From Chrysomallon squamiferum (Eukaryota > Mollusca > Gastropoda > Neomphalida > Peltospiridae): 64,000 nt of DNA. The stretch covers positions 11,592,915 to 11,656,914 of the forward strand of contig CM022679.1 of the NCBI GenBank assembly GCA_012295275.1, written 5' to 3'. A model generated the notes under the pieces. That model was not told the DNA's origin. It did no database searches and saw only the letters and a program-made list of their open reading frames with translations. A program made the translations under genes and the position numbers. Shown here piece by piece: positions 1-14,233 of the stretch (the stretch's first letter is position 1; each line of letters starts with the position of its first letter).

Positions 1-175
1 AAAAAATGCATTTAATTATCTAGTAATGTTTTTGTTAGTTACTGATATAAATACTTTAAAAGAAGAAAACAGTCTTAACATTTAAGAGGTAAAAATAATT
101 TTGCCATTGTAGCTCTATATGAAAAAAAAACTAAATAAAAATTACACTTAAAAAACAAATAGTTAAATATTTCAG

Positions 176-2717
176 AGGAAATATGCTTGCACCCAAGTTC
201 GTGGAAATGAAGAACTGTGCATGAGTGTGTCACCACGGGAGACTGTCGACATAACACATCTGCTGAATCGCCGCAAACATTCATCGGGCTCACCCAGCAG
301 TCGCAGCAGCTATGGATCGCCAACGACATCAAGCCCTGGAGCTGATGATGAACCCATGTCTATTGATAGCCCAGTTGGTCGAGTGAGAATTCGCTACATA
401 AGTGAATCAGACAGCATGTCTATGACAGAGGTAAAGAAGGTTTTGATTTTAGCATAATAATTTCTCAGATGTATTGTTTGCATTTTGTTAGAAAGAAATG
501 TTAAAATGTTGCTATTGGTCTGTGAAAGTTTTAATGTTGTTTACAGAAAATGTTTAAAAAAAATTATAATAGAATGAAGTTATAATTTATTTATAATAGC
601 AATTACTTTTCTTTTTTTCTTTTTCATATGATGATAAAGTTTCCATATGCTGTTGATACTGGTGTTCTAATATGAAAATACTGATTACTGTATAAGTTGG
701 TAAAACAATGTACTATGTTTTTATAGGAAGAGGACAGAATAGCATTTTCAAAGGCCCAAGCAAAACTTGCACGACCTGCAAGTGTGTCCCAGGAGCTGGA
801 TAGACGCAGACTAGATGATCTGAAAATTGGAGATTCTGTTCTTGGGAAGGTAATCATAATATTAATGTCCCTGAAAAATATACGATGTACTTTTGATATA
901 ATATAGTATATCAGAGCATTAGGAAGTAAATATAAGATAAATATTTCAAATTTGGTAATTAAAATGTACACCTAAAATTGCTATAAAAAGCAAACATACC
1001 CAGCCATTTATATTTCATGTTATTGCATATATTACGAATTGATAAAACTTTTTATCATTAGTATTGATATATATATATGTCTTTAATTATTTTCATTTAC
1101 TAATTTTCTTGTTTACCCTTAATTTATTTATGTATTTTGTCAAATATTGTTTTCAGATTCACCATGAAATGGCAAAGTATCATGATCTGGGACGTTTCAG
1201 TGTCAATGAGAATGATATTGACTGGGACTCTGCTCTGTACCATGAAGAACATGCTGCACAGCTTGGGGTGCTGGAAGCCATCTTGACAATGGCTCGCATT
1301 TACCTCAACCTACAGAGAGATGTTCTTAGCAGCTGCACTGTAGAGGTAATTAGCTTGCTTTGTCTTTATGGCCTTCAAATGTTGAATTATGATCATAATA
1401 TCATGGACAATATTTGTATCAGAGGACTTTTTGGAAAGAATGTATCACATGATACGTATGTCAAAAACTGACTTCCAGATCTTATTGATTAAAAGTCTAG
1501 TGACAGTAGCTAACATAGTTGTATTCCTAATTAGATTGGGATCTTATTGCTGTAAATGCTTCATTTCATTTCTTAGATGGTTAGTTTATTGGTAATGATA
1601 ATTTTTATCAGTTTATTTTTAATTAACAGGGTATACTAATGTAGTTTTATTTTCCTTTCTGAAGTAAAGAAAGAACTAGTTTATAATTATAGTCATTTTA
1701 AAAGTAACAGTTGTTTATAAAATGTTTACACAATTAAGAGAAAAATATGAAAACTTAGGTATGGAAACATAATTTATATTGTTACTGGTTATAGACAACA
1801 ACTGAGAACATTGACAGAGGTATTGATTACATGATAGAGGCTGCTGATGCTGGAGATCGTGGTGCAATGCTTTATTTAGCCAGAGCCTTTGAATATGGAG
1901 AAAATCTGGGAAGCAAGAGGTACGTGTAACTTTAAAATAATCAGAACTTATCAGCATTAAGGACAGCTTCATGTTAAACAGATACAAGATATAGATGACA
2001 AAAACTTAATTAAAAATAAAAGAAATACTTGCTTGGTCTTGTATCATAATTTAAAATGTAATAAAATTTGTTTTTATTGTTTTGCATTTTAGAAGTATTT
2101 CCTGGTTAGATGCTTATCACTGGTATGAACGAGCCATTGAAACTAATGAGCATGATGAAGGAGGGGAGTATGATTCAACAATGGAGGATCCAACATGTAC
2201 CCTGCAGGCCAAATTAGCTGAACTTACACTAAAGGGTGGCCATGGTCTTGATAGAGATCCAATGAAAGCAGGTTAGAAGTGTTCTCATTTATTTATTTAT
2301 TTTGAAGAATAAAAAATAAACATACTCTCTGCAAAAATTTGTTATTTCAAACTATGCATTATTTGTTGATGATATGTATTAAATGTTGCTTTAATGCAGC
2401 TAAAAGTTGATAGAGGATTTTTACAACATCAGTGATGATCTAATATCTGATAAAACAGTTTCAAATTTCATCATTAAACTGATAAAATAACAAACGAGTG
2501 TTACCTGTTTTCAGGAGATCTGTATACCAAAGCTGCAGAATTGGCAACAGCAGCTATGAAGGGTCGACTGGCAAACAAATACTATATGCTCGCTGAAGAA
2601 GCTTGGGCTGAAGTGGATGAAGAAGAAAGATGGAGAGAAGGATGGAGAGCTGGAAGGATAATCTGTGAGGATCAGCATCAACATAATTACAACAGACATT
2701 ATAGGAATTTGTATTGA
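176..2717 (+). CDS. EEF2K: eukaryotic elongation factor 2 kinase, C-terminal half (partial, 6 exons)
   Basis: eEF2 kinase phosphorylates elongation factor 2 and slows translation elongation. Only the C-terminal part is here; the alpha-kinase domain lies upstream of the window. Coding exons are 176-430, 727-849, 1157-1345, 1795-1919, 2093-2271 and 2515-2717, all with AG/GT borders and joining in frame (357 residues). The first exon is the Ser-rich linker. The rest are SEL1-like helical repeats, with blocks strongly matching vertebrate eEF2K: AAEAGDR-like AADAGDR, ALHWY-like AYHWYERA, DEGGEYD, GDLYTKAAE, AMKGRLANKYY and AEEAWAEVDE. In the family this region binds eEF2. The human protein stops just after the EEAWAQMEE motif, whereas this frame continues for more than 20 further residues (ERWREGWRAG onward) to a TGA at 2715-2717. 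The first exon's phase is inferred from its open frame. Identity is confident; exact upstream structure cannot be seen. Confidence 0.93.
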
Positions 2718-3585
2718 TAATGAAACAGAATTTTGTGAAAGCATCAGTATTTTTGGTTTTATTATTATTTTATTTTCATGTAACTTAGACTGACATGATA
2801 AGTTTTTCAATAGAAAGCAAGAATGATTTAAAGGAAGAAATATGGTAGGAAGACTGAGTTAATGCACTGAGAGCCTTTGTAAAACCAAAACAATTACTGT
2901 ATGAAGTCATTTTACAGAACCAAAGATTTTTGAAGAAAATGTTGAAACTGTGAATATGAAGAAAATGTGTAGACTAATCTTTAAGTTTTGTGAAAGAAGA
3001 CTGGAGATTAAATTCATGGGCATGAGTTGCCAAGTCCTGAAATCGTTTCATTGTTGTGGATTTCATCATGAGGATAAAGACTGAATTATATCATGACTGA
3101 CAATGATTTTCATATGCTTTGATGGTTATATTATTTGGCTGAATAGGGATTTGATGTGTGCCAAATATAATATAACTATAGATTTGGAATTTGATTTTGT
3201 TACCTGATACCAAATTATGAATTAACTTTGAAAAATGACTTCTAGGAATGATTTTTGTTTGTACTTTAATGCTTTGGAATTATGTTGATGCAATTCACTG
3301 AATAAACCAGTTTTCAAGATGGTCTCCATAGGCAGAGATAAAAATGAAAGATGTTTGCCAAGAATTATATCTTTCTGGAATTAAGTGGGCAGAAATTTGA
3401 AAGTTTTGCCACTGTTTGGTAAACATCTACCATATAATATCTTCAAGAAGCAGAATTAGCTTGAAAAATAGTATCATTTGGTTAGTGTTAATATTTCTAG
3501 TTCAATATTAAAAGTAATAATTTTGTTTGTTTTCATTAATATTTGATTGCAAATTTCAGTTACTTTTTGTTTACATTGGTGTTAT

Positions 3586-3591
3586 AATAAA
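3586..3591 (+). terminator. candidate poly(A) signal AATAAA downstream of eEF2K
   Basis: An AATAAA hexamer lies about 870 bases after the eEF2K stop codon. In sequence this A/T-rich such hexamers are frequent by chance, and more occur further downstream, so the true 3' end cannot be fixed. Confidence 0.25.
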
Positions 3592-4385
3592 TGCTGCTTT
3601 TCTGGTTGTAGCTTTTTTCCCTTGTTTTTCTCCAAGTTTCATATTAACATTTTTAAAATGATGAGGTTTTAAATTGCTGTTTGTAGATAAAATGTATAAA
3701 TTTTGTGCAGCAACTTTAAGACAAAAATACAAAAAACAATTTAAAATTTAAAAAAAAAGTTGTTTTTATATTTGATTATTTTGGCATATTTTTAGATGTT
3801 TTATGTTGAAACGAACATTATCTAGAATGTGCAGAAATCAATTAAATAAACAAATTAACCTCATGTTACAGACTAAAACTTCAATTAAAGTGACATTTTA
3901 AAATCATTTATTCCAATACCTAATTTGCTATCTCAGATTTCATAAAGTATTTCAACTATTGATGATTTTTAGTTTACAGTTTATATTTTTGTAGTTATGC
4001 ATTTCTAATTACTATATAATCTAAACATCAATAAGTAGTTACTAGTCATTATGAAATCTGTTTATTGAGAAAGAGTGACTCATAGTTAATGGTTTCATAA
4101 TTATTGTTTAAATCTTTGCATTATGCTTGTCTGATATTATCAGCACTAAAAGGTGTTCAATGCAGCTAAGGCAACTGAAAGCATAATGTGTCATATGTGT
4201 AACATACTTATATCAACATCGACATATTTCTAAATAATAATTATTTTGTATTTAATCAGGTTTTTACTTAAAGTGTAAGAAAACATAATAAAAGCATAAT
4301 GCTTTACATAATAAGTAAACATTAACTGCATAACATTATTTCTCTGTAATTAGTTTGGCAAATTAAAAAAACAAATTATTACAAG

Positions 4386-4413
4386 ATTATTATTATTATT
4401 ATTATTATTATTA
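4386..4413. repeat. ATT microsatellite
   Basis: About nine uninterrupted ATT units in the region downstream of eEF2K. Confidence 0.9.
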
Positions 4414-7400
4414 TAATATTTAATCTATTATATAGCAATTATATGCAGATTTTTCATGAAAATATTTTTTTTTAATCATCTTGAATGATAACTTCGTTTG
4501 ATCTTGAAATCACAAGAGAGTATACATTTATTTAAAATGTAGCTAATTTAAAAAAAAAAAACCTGTAATGATCATGTTAAAGTAAAACTGACTGATATTC
4601 AGCATAGGCTTAATTCTGTGATTATAGATAAAACCATTAACCAAAATCAATGCTTCCATTTCTAACTGACTATAATTGATTAACCAACTCAGTTATTACA
4701 TTCACTGTACAGCCATGTTGTTTATATTAATTAATGAAATGTTAAATCAGCCATATTTATTTTTCACTGATTATATATGGCAGCACTGATGGGCATTTCA
4801 TAATTTTTATTTTGTTTTATTCAAAATAATTATGTGTATAAAAAAGATGAATCAGCCTTGTGAAAAAACTGCCATTTTTCAAACCATAAATAATTAAAAG
4901 TTACTTAGTATCCATTGATTTAGTTTAATTAAATAACAGTGATTTAGAAAACCAAATGGCTGTATATTTTATTAACTGAATTAGTATGATTTAGTAATGC
5001 TGTCCTTTTCAAAAGCTGATGTCCCATTCCAACTGATCTCTTGTGTTATAAAACAAGACGGTTTCTAAAACTGTGATCATTTTGCCATTTGAGGCAAATC
5101 TATTTCAAAATGATATCACTGATTTTTATTAGTATTGCATAATCACTTTTTAGCACTTGAATACTAATAGGCACTTTAATTTTTGTTTGTTCTGATCTTT
5201 GTTAAAATTTAGTAATAATTGATACTTAGTAAGATATTCATAATGAAGTCATCAGCGTATTTTTTATTTTAAATCTTAAAGTAGTAAAACTAAAACTTAA
5301 AATGTATTTATTAATCAATAGCAGAATGATGATCATATTACAAAAATATGATTTAATAAAAATAGTTTAAGAGTAAAATAGAAGCACTGAGCTATAATTA
5401 GGTTTCACAAAAGATGAAATTATACCAAGTCAAAATCTCAGGTTATGTTTTACATGTGCATCCATTTTTAAAAAACCTTTTATCTATTTTCATCAATGGT
5501 TCTTGTTTGATTGCTGTTTTTGTATGAATTCAGTTTGTTAATTTGTGTTTATGTATTATCTTTCCTAATGATCTCAGTAGCAGATAATTTTCTTACATTT
5601 CTTATAATTTTCATGTTACCTCTGGATTTTATTACATAGACTTTTTTTTTAATTTCATTTCATAATTCTTGTTAAGATGGGTGGCATTAGATAGTATTAA
5701 TAAGTTTAACAAACAATCCATTTTTATTTATTAAGAACTATTTGTTTTTATATAATACATGGTTTGCATACTGACTCACAAAGTTTAAGTCTATGCTGCA
5801 TCTTATGTTTTAGCTATTACTCTAAATACTACTTCATCACTGATTTTTTTTTTTTTTTTTCAATTTCAATTGATTAAAAGTACATACATTGGAAACGCAA
5901 AACATTGAATGAAGCCATTTAAATATAATAGAATTTGTAATAAATTAATTTTAAATTTAAATAGATTAATTTCTACAAAAAAATGTATTTAATAAAAAAA
6001 AAAATATTAAAAAATTAGTAGTTTTTTGTTTAATGTCAGGACATGTTTCATTTGATCACTTGACATTTTTATACAGATGTACATAGACTTTGATATCCAA
6101 ACATTTGATTGTTACATTGTTGATTTGTTAACATCTGTGGAAAAAGGGGATTTTGACCCAACTTTTTAATTTTTTTGTATTATGTTTATGCCTCAGTTTA
6201 TTTAACGATTAAAACATTTTCAAATTTTTTTTTTTCTTCTAATGTTGGCCTTTGATCCACAGTGTCAGATTTGTTCATTCTGATTTAAGTGTTTGGTGTA
6301 ATGTAGTTTTCCAAATTTTTTTAATGTAATGTTTGGTCACTGAAATGTCTGTGTTTTTTCAATTTTTTTTGTTACTAAAGCAGCACTTGTTTATAAATAT
6401 ATATCCTTTATTTCATTTTCAGTTTGATGTGGTTAAACTAAATCCTGCAAATTTGGATTAGGTTTTGGTATCTTCTTGGTTTCCTTTTTCATTCTTGAGT
6501 ACATTTTCTGAATATTGTTACTATTAAGTCCTCCAGAATTAAAAGAAATCCTTTTTTTTTTTTTTTTCTAGTAAAATGACAGCAAAATTAATACAATAAT
6601 AGTAATAATAGTAATAATAGCTGTCAATCAAACTTTTTCAAGTACTTGTGCTTTGAATCAGATATCATACGCACATTGTACATATTGTCTTTCTTACTGT
6701 TTTGTATAATACCATTGTAAATGTATTATTTTTAAATGTTTCTAGAAAGAAATTAAGAAGTTTGTAATTAAGAGTCTTGTTTTCAGACATTAATGAATGG
6801 AATTAACCATTTCACAATGGGATATTTGATTTTCCTCTTTTATCAATATTTATGTTAAATGTGTATTTGAAATTTAAAAAAAAACAATCATAACTTTGTG
6901 ACAATGTCAGTGTACATTAGGATTTAGTATTACAGCACTGTTACGGAGGTATTTGTTTTTTTATGTCTTTGTAAGTTGCTGTTCTTTGCTGATTACAATA
7001 TTGGGAATATCAAAGCCACATATCATTCTGGGGAAAAAACAATTTTAGGTGATGTTCAGCTCAATGAGTAAACAATTTTAAAACAGTTTGTATAATCCTG
7101 AAAAATAAATTAGATGACCAGAACTAATTGGTCCATATTTTTTAAACACTAAAATGTTTCACAGGTATTGGTTTACTAAAGTTTGCTATTTAAAGGATAG
7201 GCATAATTTCATTAATGTTATTTTAATTTCTTCGTTGTGAAGGTTTAATGACATTCATGATTATGAGGTTGGTAACTTGCATTTTTTCTTTTATTAATAA
7301 AACCATAAAATATGGAAAGGCCAAAGGAGATTAATAATTAAAAATACAGCTAATGCTTGTAATTATTATGCAAAATATTAAAATTTGATAATAAAATCTG

Positions 7401-10400
7401 TTTTGTATTTTTATAGATTTTTCTAATGTTATCAGTTGTTCTAAACATTATGTAAATATGTTTTCATTAGTCACTGCTGCAGATTGAAAAAAATATATAT
7501 CTTTAAATTTTTCTTCAGATTAGACAGTTGCTAAAAACCTTTTTTGGGGTTTAAATATTTTAATACACGAGCAGTCACTGATTAATGTTCTTATGTAAAA
7601 GTATTACCATTTGTAAATTAATGTTGGCTTGCAGTAGATATTTTATTTAATGTGCATGTACATTCCTGTTTGTGTTTTGCTTGAATTGATGCGTATTGGT
7701 TGGTTGTGCTGTATTATCATTTATATTATAATTGTATATACAAATGTAATATAAAATGATAAAGTGAAACACATTTTAGTGTGTTGTCATTCTACATCTT
7801 GTGTACTGTTAAGTATTCATTTGTCAAGTAATCTCATGGTACAAAATGTGATCTATTTATTGGCTAATGCTTGCTAAATTTGTATCAAGCTAAATTGTTA
7901 TAATTTTTTTGAAAGATATTTTTTTGCTGTTGTATTTGATATATACCAATTTTGCTTGTTTTTGTTGTTTTTTTGTCCTTTTTTTAAAAAATTTTTTTTT
8001 GGACTGTTTGGGAATGTCCTCATTTTTTATCACAGATTTTCTATGTCATATTTTAATTAAAGCTATGCTGATTTTTGAAAGTCAGATAAGTCACAAAAAT
8101 AACAGTTGCCATTATTAAAACATCTTGAAACAGTTTTTTTTTATAATGTATAAAAAAATTCATCTCTAACTTTTGTCTGACCCCATTAATTTGTATTAAG
8201 GATAGTTCAGTAACTAATTTTCTTTTTTAAAGCTTGACTTTACAAAGTACAAGTGTACATATATATAAAATGATGTTTTCCTGCAGAAGAATGTATTCTT
8301 TTTCATTTTACAGATATGTGATACAGATAAAAACATTATCTAACAGTGATTATATTTGATTTACATGATAATTGGTTATAAATTCTGTGGAATTGTAATT
8401 TTTCTGATCGCTAAATGCTTCAAATAATGTGAAAATGAACAATTTAAATGGTCTGGAAATTTAAAAAATATATCACTGGTAAATTAGCCAATTTGATAAA
8501 GTATTCAAATGTTTCTAGCTTATTGTTCTCTATTGAAATGTTTGTTGTTTGTTATTATTATTATTAGCTTTAATTAAAACAATCATAATATTGTCTCATG
8601 ATAATAGAAAATGTATTAAAATGCCATGTATGGTTGAAATTGGGTGAAGAGAGAGGGTTTTATTAAGATTATTTAGAGAGAATATTTTCTTGCTTTCTGT
8701 AATGTTTTTACTTTGTGTTAAAGTTGTAATGTTTCTTATTTTGTACACTTTTAAAATTTTTGTTTTTGATTCATTGTAATGATAAACAGTATTACAGACT
8801 CAAATTTCAGTTTCATTTTACTTTCATTTTTTTTTAAATTTAATCTATTTTTTGTTTCCATTTCAAATTCAGAATATGTTTTTACAGCATGATTAAATAT
8901 GAAAAAAAATGTATCAGTTTATTATCACATTAAGTGATTTATTAATGAATGTTTTGAATTCAGAATAATCCTGAAAAGAATATAAACTGGTTAAAAAGTT
9001 GACAATTCGTACTAAATTTAAATATTTACCATAATTAGATTATATCAGTTTAATACAGCAAGTAATATTTATTTTAATCATGTATTAAATTTATAATAGA
9101 TTCCAGAAAAGAATGATAAAACATCTATGAAAACATTTAATTACAATCCATGAGAAACAACTGAAAAGCTGTAATAATTATACTTAGAATTTTGACCAAA
9201 ATGGGTCAAATTTGTTAAATACATAATTTAAAAATCCATTTAAAGACACATGTAGAAAGATAGAGTGTAGTAACATACAATGTTTGTTTCAGGTTATTAC
9301 TAATTAAGTTTTCCAGCAGTTTGTTTTTATTTCTTAGTGTGTATATATATTTTTTTATTATTATTTTTGTTTTGTTATTTTAATGGGCATTCAGATAAAA
9401 AAAAAAATATCATTATTTCTAATATTTTCATTTCTTGTCAGTTCATTAAAATTATTTTTTACACCCCTACCCTAGTATCTTAATTTAGATGGGAAGGAAT
9501 TATTGATTAGTATAAGGTAAATAGTTTGATTTGGTACCTGCTATCAATTATTATTCTTTGCTTAAATTTGTGTGGTTTTCTGTTAAAAGCATGTTGCTTT
9601 TCATTATTGTGCATTAATTATGTACGTGTATAATACTACCTTTTTCAAAATGCTCACCAGTCTTTTTCTAATTTTTACTTTTTACATTTTAATATGTTGT
9701 AATACATTTTGTGTTAATAAGGTGTTGAGGGTGCTTTGAAAATATGATGCCAAAGTCAATATTGCCAGTTTAAGCTAGTGATGATGAATTTGTGAAATTT
9801 CCTTGAATCCTGGTTTAAACAATACTTTCATTCCACCATAAGAATACATAAAATTTGCCTTAAATTAGATAAAATGATATAATAAAACTGATGTGATTCT
9901 TCTGTTCAAACAAATGTCTTCAAACCAATGAAGCAACTTTATTTTTAAAAAAATGGCAATTATGAATACTTCACATGAAATGATTGTGTTGTTTAAACTA
10001 AAACTGATCATTGGGATTAATAGAAATATTTTTGTATACAAGTTTGATTAAAAGTAAGACATGATATACACAAGCACATTGCTCGAGTTCATCATCACTA
10101 AAACTCTGAAAGTTGATGATCACGGTCAACTGTTTAAACTGATTTGTTGGGTATGTTGATTAAAGTTTTATTCATTCAAAAAGATCTTTGTTTTTTTTCT
10201 TATGTCACTAATGACTTTTTGTAAATCTTCTTAAGTGATTAATACAAACATATACTTGAAAATGTAGCCATACTTAAATCTATATAAAAAATTCATTTTT
10301 TTAAGACAACTATAGAATTCTTCCCAATTAGCAGCAGAAATCTTTTCACTTGTTATTTTCTGTGCATCAAAACAAATCGGTGTTTAATACACGGTTAAAA

Positions 10401-10819
10401 ACTTGTTAAAATAATGCAGTTTCAAATTAATTTTCTGCATCAGAGTAAGTTATTTATTGCTATAAAGACAAGGTAATTAACAAAAAAATAGTACAAATGT
10501 TTATTTCAATTAACACTGTTATACAAGCTAAGAATTACTTGAAATAAGTAACACTTTTTTGTTAAGACTGATACACAATTTGTATGTAATGCCATTGAGC
10601 TAAAACAAATATCAGCTGAGCCAAAAAAAAAATTGCACTAATTTTATTTAACACCTCAGATCTCAAAAACATTTTGAAACCTTCTAATAAAAACTTACAT
10701 GTTAAGTTACCAAGTTACTCTCTCTAATAGTTTCTACACTAGACATAAATCAAAATTAGTTACAGAAAACTGCATTTCCAACTGTCAATCAAGTTTTGCC
10801 TGGGAATGTTGATTGGCTG

Positions 10820-11550
10820 TATTAGGGTATAATTAGACAAAAATAGTGGGACCTGTCAGAAAGCGTGCCTGGTGCCTGTCGTAGATGTGCTTCACAACAG
10901 CTTGCTCTGATTAGCACGTTAATGTTTATCAAGTTTCAAGTTTCAAGGGACTGGAAAAAAAAAGGAGAAAGTTTTCCTCATTTTAGTCTTGGTTTTCATT
11001 ACATGACGTCCAAGTTTGGATACAGACTTAATTCAGAAAGGTTGGCATGGTGCAAGAACCATTAATGAATTTCCTTATATATCATCAGTAAAGAAAATGA
11101 TAAAAACATTTGAAAGTACAGGATACACTAAGAGGAAAGTAGAAGGTAGTCAGCCGAAAACAGCATGTGCACAGGTGAATGCTGAAAATGTGAATGAAGC
11201 TCCCAGGAGAAAGTATATAAAGGTTGAATGGATAAGTTCACCGAGGAGAACTAAAACAAAAACCAATGAAACCTGGAAAAAAATCAACCATGAGGATATT
11301 CTGATCTGCAGTTTGTCTTAGAGAAAGGAACTACTAGGAGTCTGCAGCTGAAGTAAATCAATGGTAAAATGACATTCTTACATTCTGGAAATGCAATTTT
11401 TAATAACAAATTTTGATTTTGGCCTTATGTAAAAACTAGTAGATGTTTTAATGTGATTTTAACTATATCCATGTCGTGTAATTGTGCAGAGAGTTTGAAG
11501 ATATGAGGTATTAAAGTTCAGTACATTTTTTTTTTTTGGCCTGCCTAATA
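10820..11550 (+). mobile_element. decayed Tc1/mariner-like element, transposase N-terminus only
   Basis: The frame at 11016-11321 carries a paired-like helix-turn-helix segment typical of mariner transposases: GWHGARTINEF, then VKKMIKTFESTGYTKRK, then a degraded GSGRPKT-type stretch (EGSQPKTA) and NAENVNEAPRR. No DDE/D catalytic domain follows and the upstream frame is broken, so it is not functional. Candidate ends are a TATTAGG at 10820 and its inverted counterpart CCTAATA ending at 11550, which would be a TA duplication plus short terminal repeats. The inverted match is only a few bases beyond TA, so the borders are tentative. Superfamily assignment rests on the helix-turn-helix pattern. 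Confidence 0.55.
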
Positions 11551-14233
11551 TAATTCTGTACTGCCAAAAATATAAAAATATTAAAAGGATAATTTGAAGG
11601 TTTTCTGAAAAAAACAAAAACAAATTCTTATTGAAATGAAAACAATCATAAACGATGCCAACAAAACTTTTTCATTTATGACATAATTAACAGTTTAAAA
11701 ACTTGATGATGAAGGGGTAAGAAAAAGAAGATGTAATTAGATAAAGGGACAGCCCAATGTGCATCCGTAACTTTAAACTGCACTAGTAACTTCCACCCTT
11801 TATCCTACTGCATACATTCACATATATACATTGTATATAGTATATACAAACTGCCATGGACATTTTGCTCATAAAAGGCAAATATGACTTGTGAATTAAT
11901 GGTCATCTGGTGCCTAATGGGTGGTTTTATCTTGATATTTATTTAAAATCCTATCAAACAACTAAATTGGTTAAATATTCTCATCCAAGAACAGCTAACA
12001 TGAAAATATGCACCTCTGAATTTAAAAGATTTCAGATGGAATAAACATTCTTTTTTAACAATGCATTCTAGATATTTTTAATCTGCTGTTAAATGACAAA
12101 TTGTTCATTTAAAAACATTGTGTAAGAACAATGGGTTTCAAGTAATGAAACAGTAAACCTACTGTCACAATGGGCTACTGTTTTTCAGTTAGCTGTAAGA
12201 ATTCTCTCAAAAATTACTTTACCAAAGACAGAAGAGTACACTTTGATGAATGAGAATGGTTGAAGTAGCACCAAATACAGATTATGTGTCTAATCACATC
12301 ATGCTGTTCTCTACCACTGAAGAAATCATGAATTAAAAATAAAATTATAAAAAAGGGGGAAAAAAATAAAAATAATAATAATAATAACACTGTCAAATAA
12401 TCAGTTGTTTCTGTCATGCTGGCTTATAAAGCAAAACATATTCTAACAACTGTTTGGAAAGAACAAAAAATAAAGCTGCACATTTGTATTGTATATGAAA
12501 ATAATTAGAAAAGAACATTTTTGAAATATATAAGTAATTCAATTATATACATTACAGTATTTTTAACTTTACTGTAATTAGTATAACGGAAACACATTAA
12601 ATTTAACAAAATTCTTTAAACAGTTTTTTAAAAATTAAAAGTATTAATACAAAAATAAACAATTACCATCCTGTAAACAAGAAAACAACAAAGAACAATA
12701 TATTCAAAAACAACAAGCAGTTCGTTTTTGTTTTTGCTAAAGCCATTTTTACTATCCTCTAAATAGGACTGTTGATGCTCAGAATTCATCTGAAACAGCA
12801 AAATAAAAATATTAAAAATATCTGTGCTTAATACAAACTGCCATTAATAAGGCCAAAAGGGGCTGTTATTTATATAATTTACTCATTCACTAAATTTCTG
12901 TTTTAACAAAGCTTATGATTTACTCTTTAAAAATGATGTCAGTGGCAATTTTTTTTAAATCACTTTTTATTTTGAGTATGTCAATATTAAATAGCTGTTA
13001 AGTAGCAAATAAAAGGTCTTAGTATGATGATGATGATGATGATAATAAAATATTGATTCTCCATGGTTTAGCCACATGGAATATTTGATATAATCATAAC
13101 TTTTCCAAAATTTTCATACATAGCCCACAAATCCAAATTTCCAAAACCATTTCCAAGTAAACTCAATCATAACAAAGTGTTTTAAACTTTTGCCTCGACT
13201 ATGCTGCATGGTGTACAGGTAGGATTACTAGTAATAAAAAAATTAATGTAATTTATTTTGGCATTTTAAAATGCAGTTTTATTCTTAGTGTGGACATGAC
13301 TATGATGATATTGCTTCACAAAAAGTGGTCTTGTTCCTTTCTTCTTATTCAGTTAATAAATACGTTTAAATTGCCCAAAATCAAGTTGGAGAAGACAGCT
13401 TATGTATGTAATCGTGTGCTTTATATATGAATTTTATTTTCAGTTTCAAATACTGTATCAGCAGCTTCTGTAAATAGGATGTGTTACTACTGCATTTAGA
13501 AACTTGAACTGGTTGAAACAGTTGACTGTCGTTGAATTAAATCATTAATTATGTTGCATGTCAACGTATGCATGTTGATACCAATCAATTACACTGACCG
13601 CTTAGTGCTAGCACAACAAGTCTACTCTGCCAGTCTGACAGAAGTGTGCATCAAATATCACCTATTATTCATAACTAAAGAGATATAAAAAACTGGAATA
13701 CTGGAAACGAAATACAGTTGTTTTTAGCAATACATGCCTCCTGCATAACTGAGATGTGCAAAATGCCAAGTGACCCCAATAAATGCATCATAGCTTTGCA
13801 CAGTGGTTTTACAGACCGCTTGTGTTAAATGCATACATTTTTTCACAAGATTACTGAATATGGGAAAAATAAATTATACCAGTACTCTTTGTTTGGAATA
13901 TTGGTGAAACAAACCAGTTTTTCGTGCATTTTATTTATGACAAAGACATAATTTTCAATAACTTTTCCATAGCTAGGGTAACAAAACCTGATTTTCCAAA
14001 TCTTTTAAGGTCCTGGAAAACACTTTTCCAAAACTTTCCAAAACACGCACAAACCCTGTATAACGTATACACATGTATCTTACCATAAATTTTATAATGT
14101 CCACATTATGTAAATGTCATACTTTATTAAGCATAGATCTGCAACCATATAAAACATATTTAATTATAATAATGATCTCAAGACCCGAAATAATCTTTTA
14201 TGAATGTAGTCCCAGTACCAAAAAGATTATGCT
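11551..14233. other. intergenic region between convergent eEF2K and RRM gene
   Basis: No coding exon is recognisable in this 2.7-kb stretch. The right part presumably holds the 3' untranslated region of the minus-strand RRM gene that stops at 14234. Short TGA/AAT runs occur near 13026-13050 and 12370-12386. Confidence 0.5.

Larger units (their letters stand above)
2718..10819. other. non-coding, T-rich region downstream of eEF2K
   Basis: No convincing coding exon is visible on either strand in this 8.1-kb stretch. It is A/T-rich with many T homopolymers and a short ATT microsatellite at about 4386-4413. The proximal part must be the eEF2K 3' untranslated region; how far it extends is unknown. 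The small open frames here (for example 7909-8118) are low-complexity Phe/Leu-rich translations of T-rich DNA and look non-coding. Confidence 0.6.

Noticed and set aside
7909-8118. Plus-strand hydrophobic frame that could be read as a small membrane protein
   Set aside because: Phe/Leu-rich translation of T runs, with no splice context or conserved feature.
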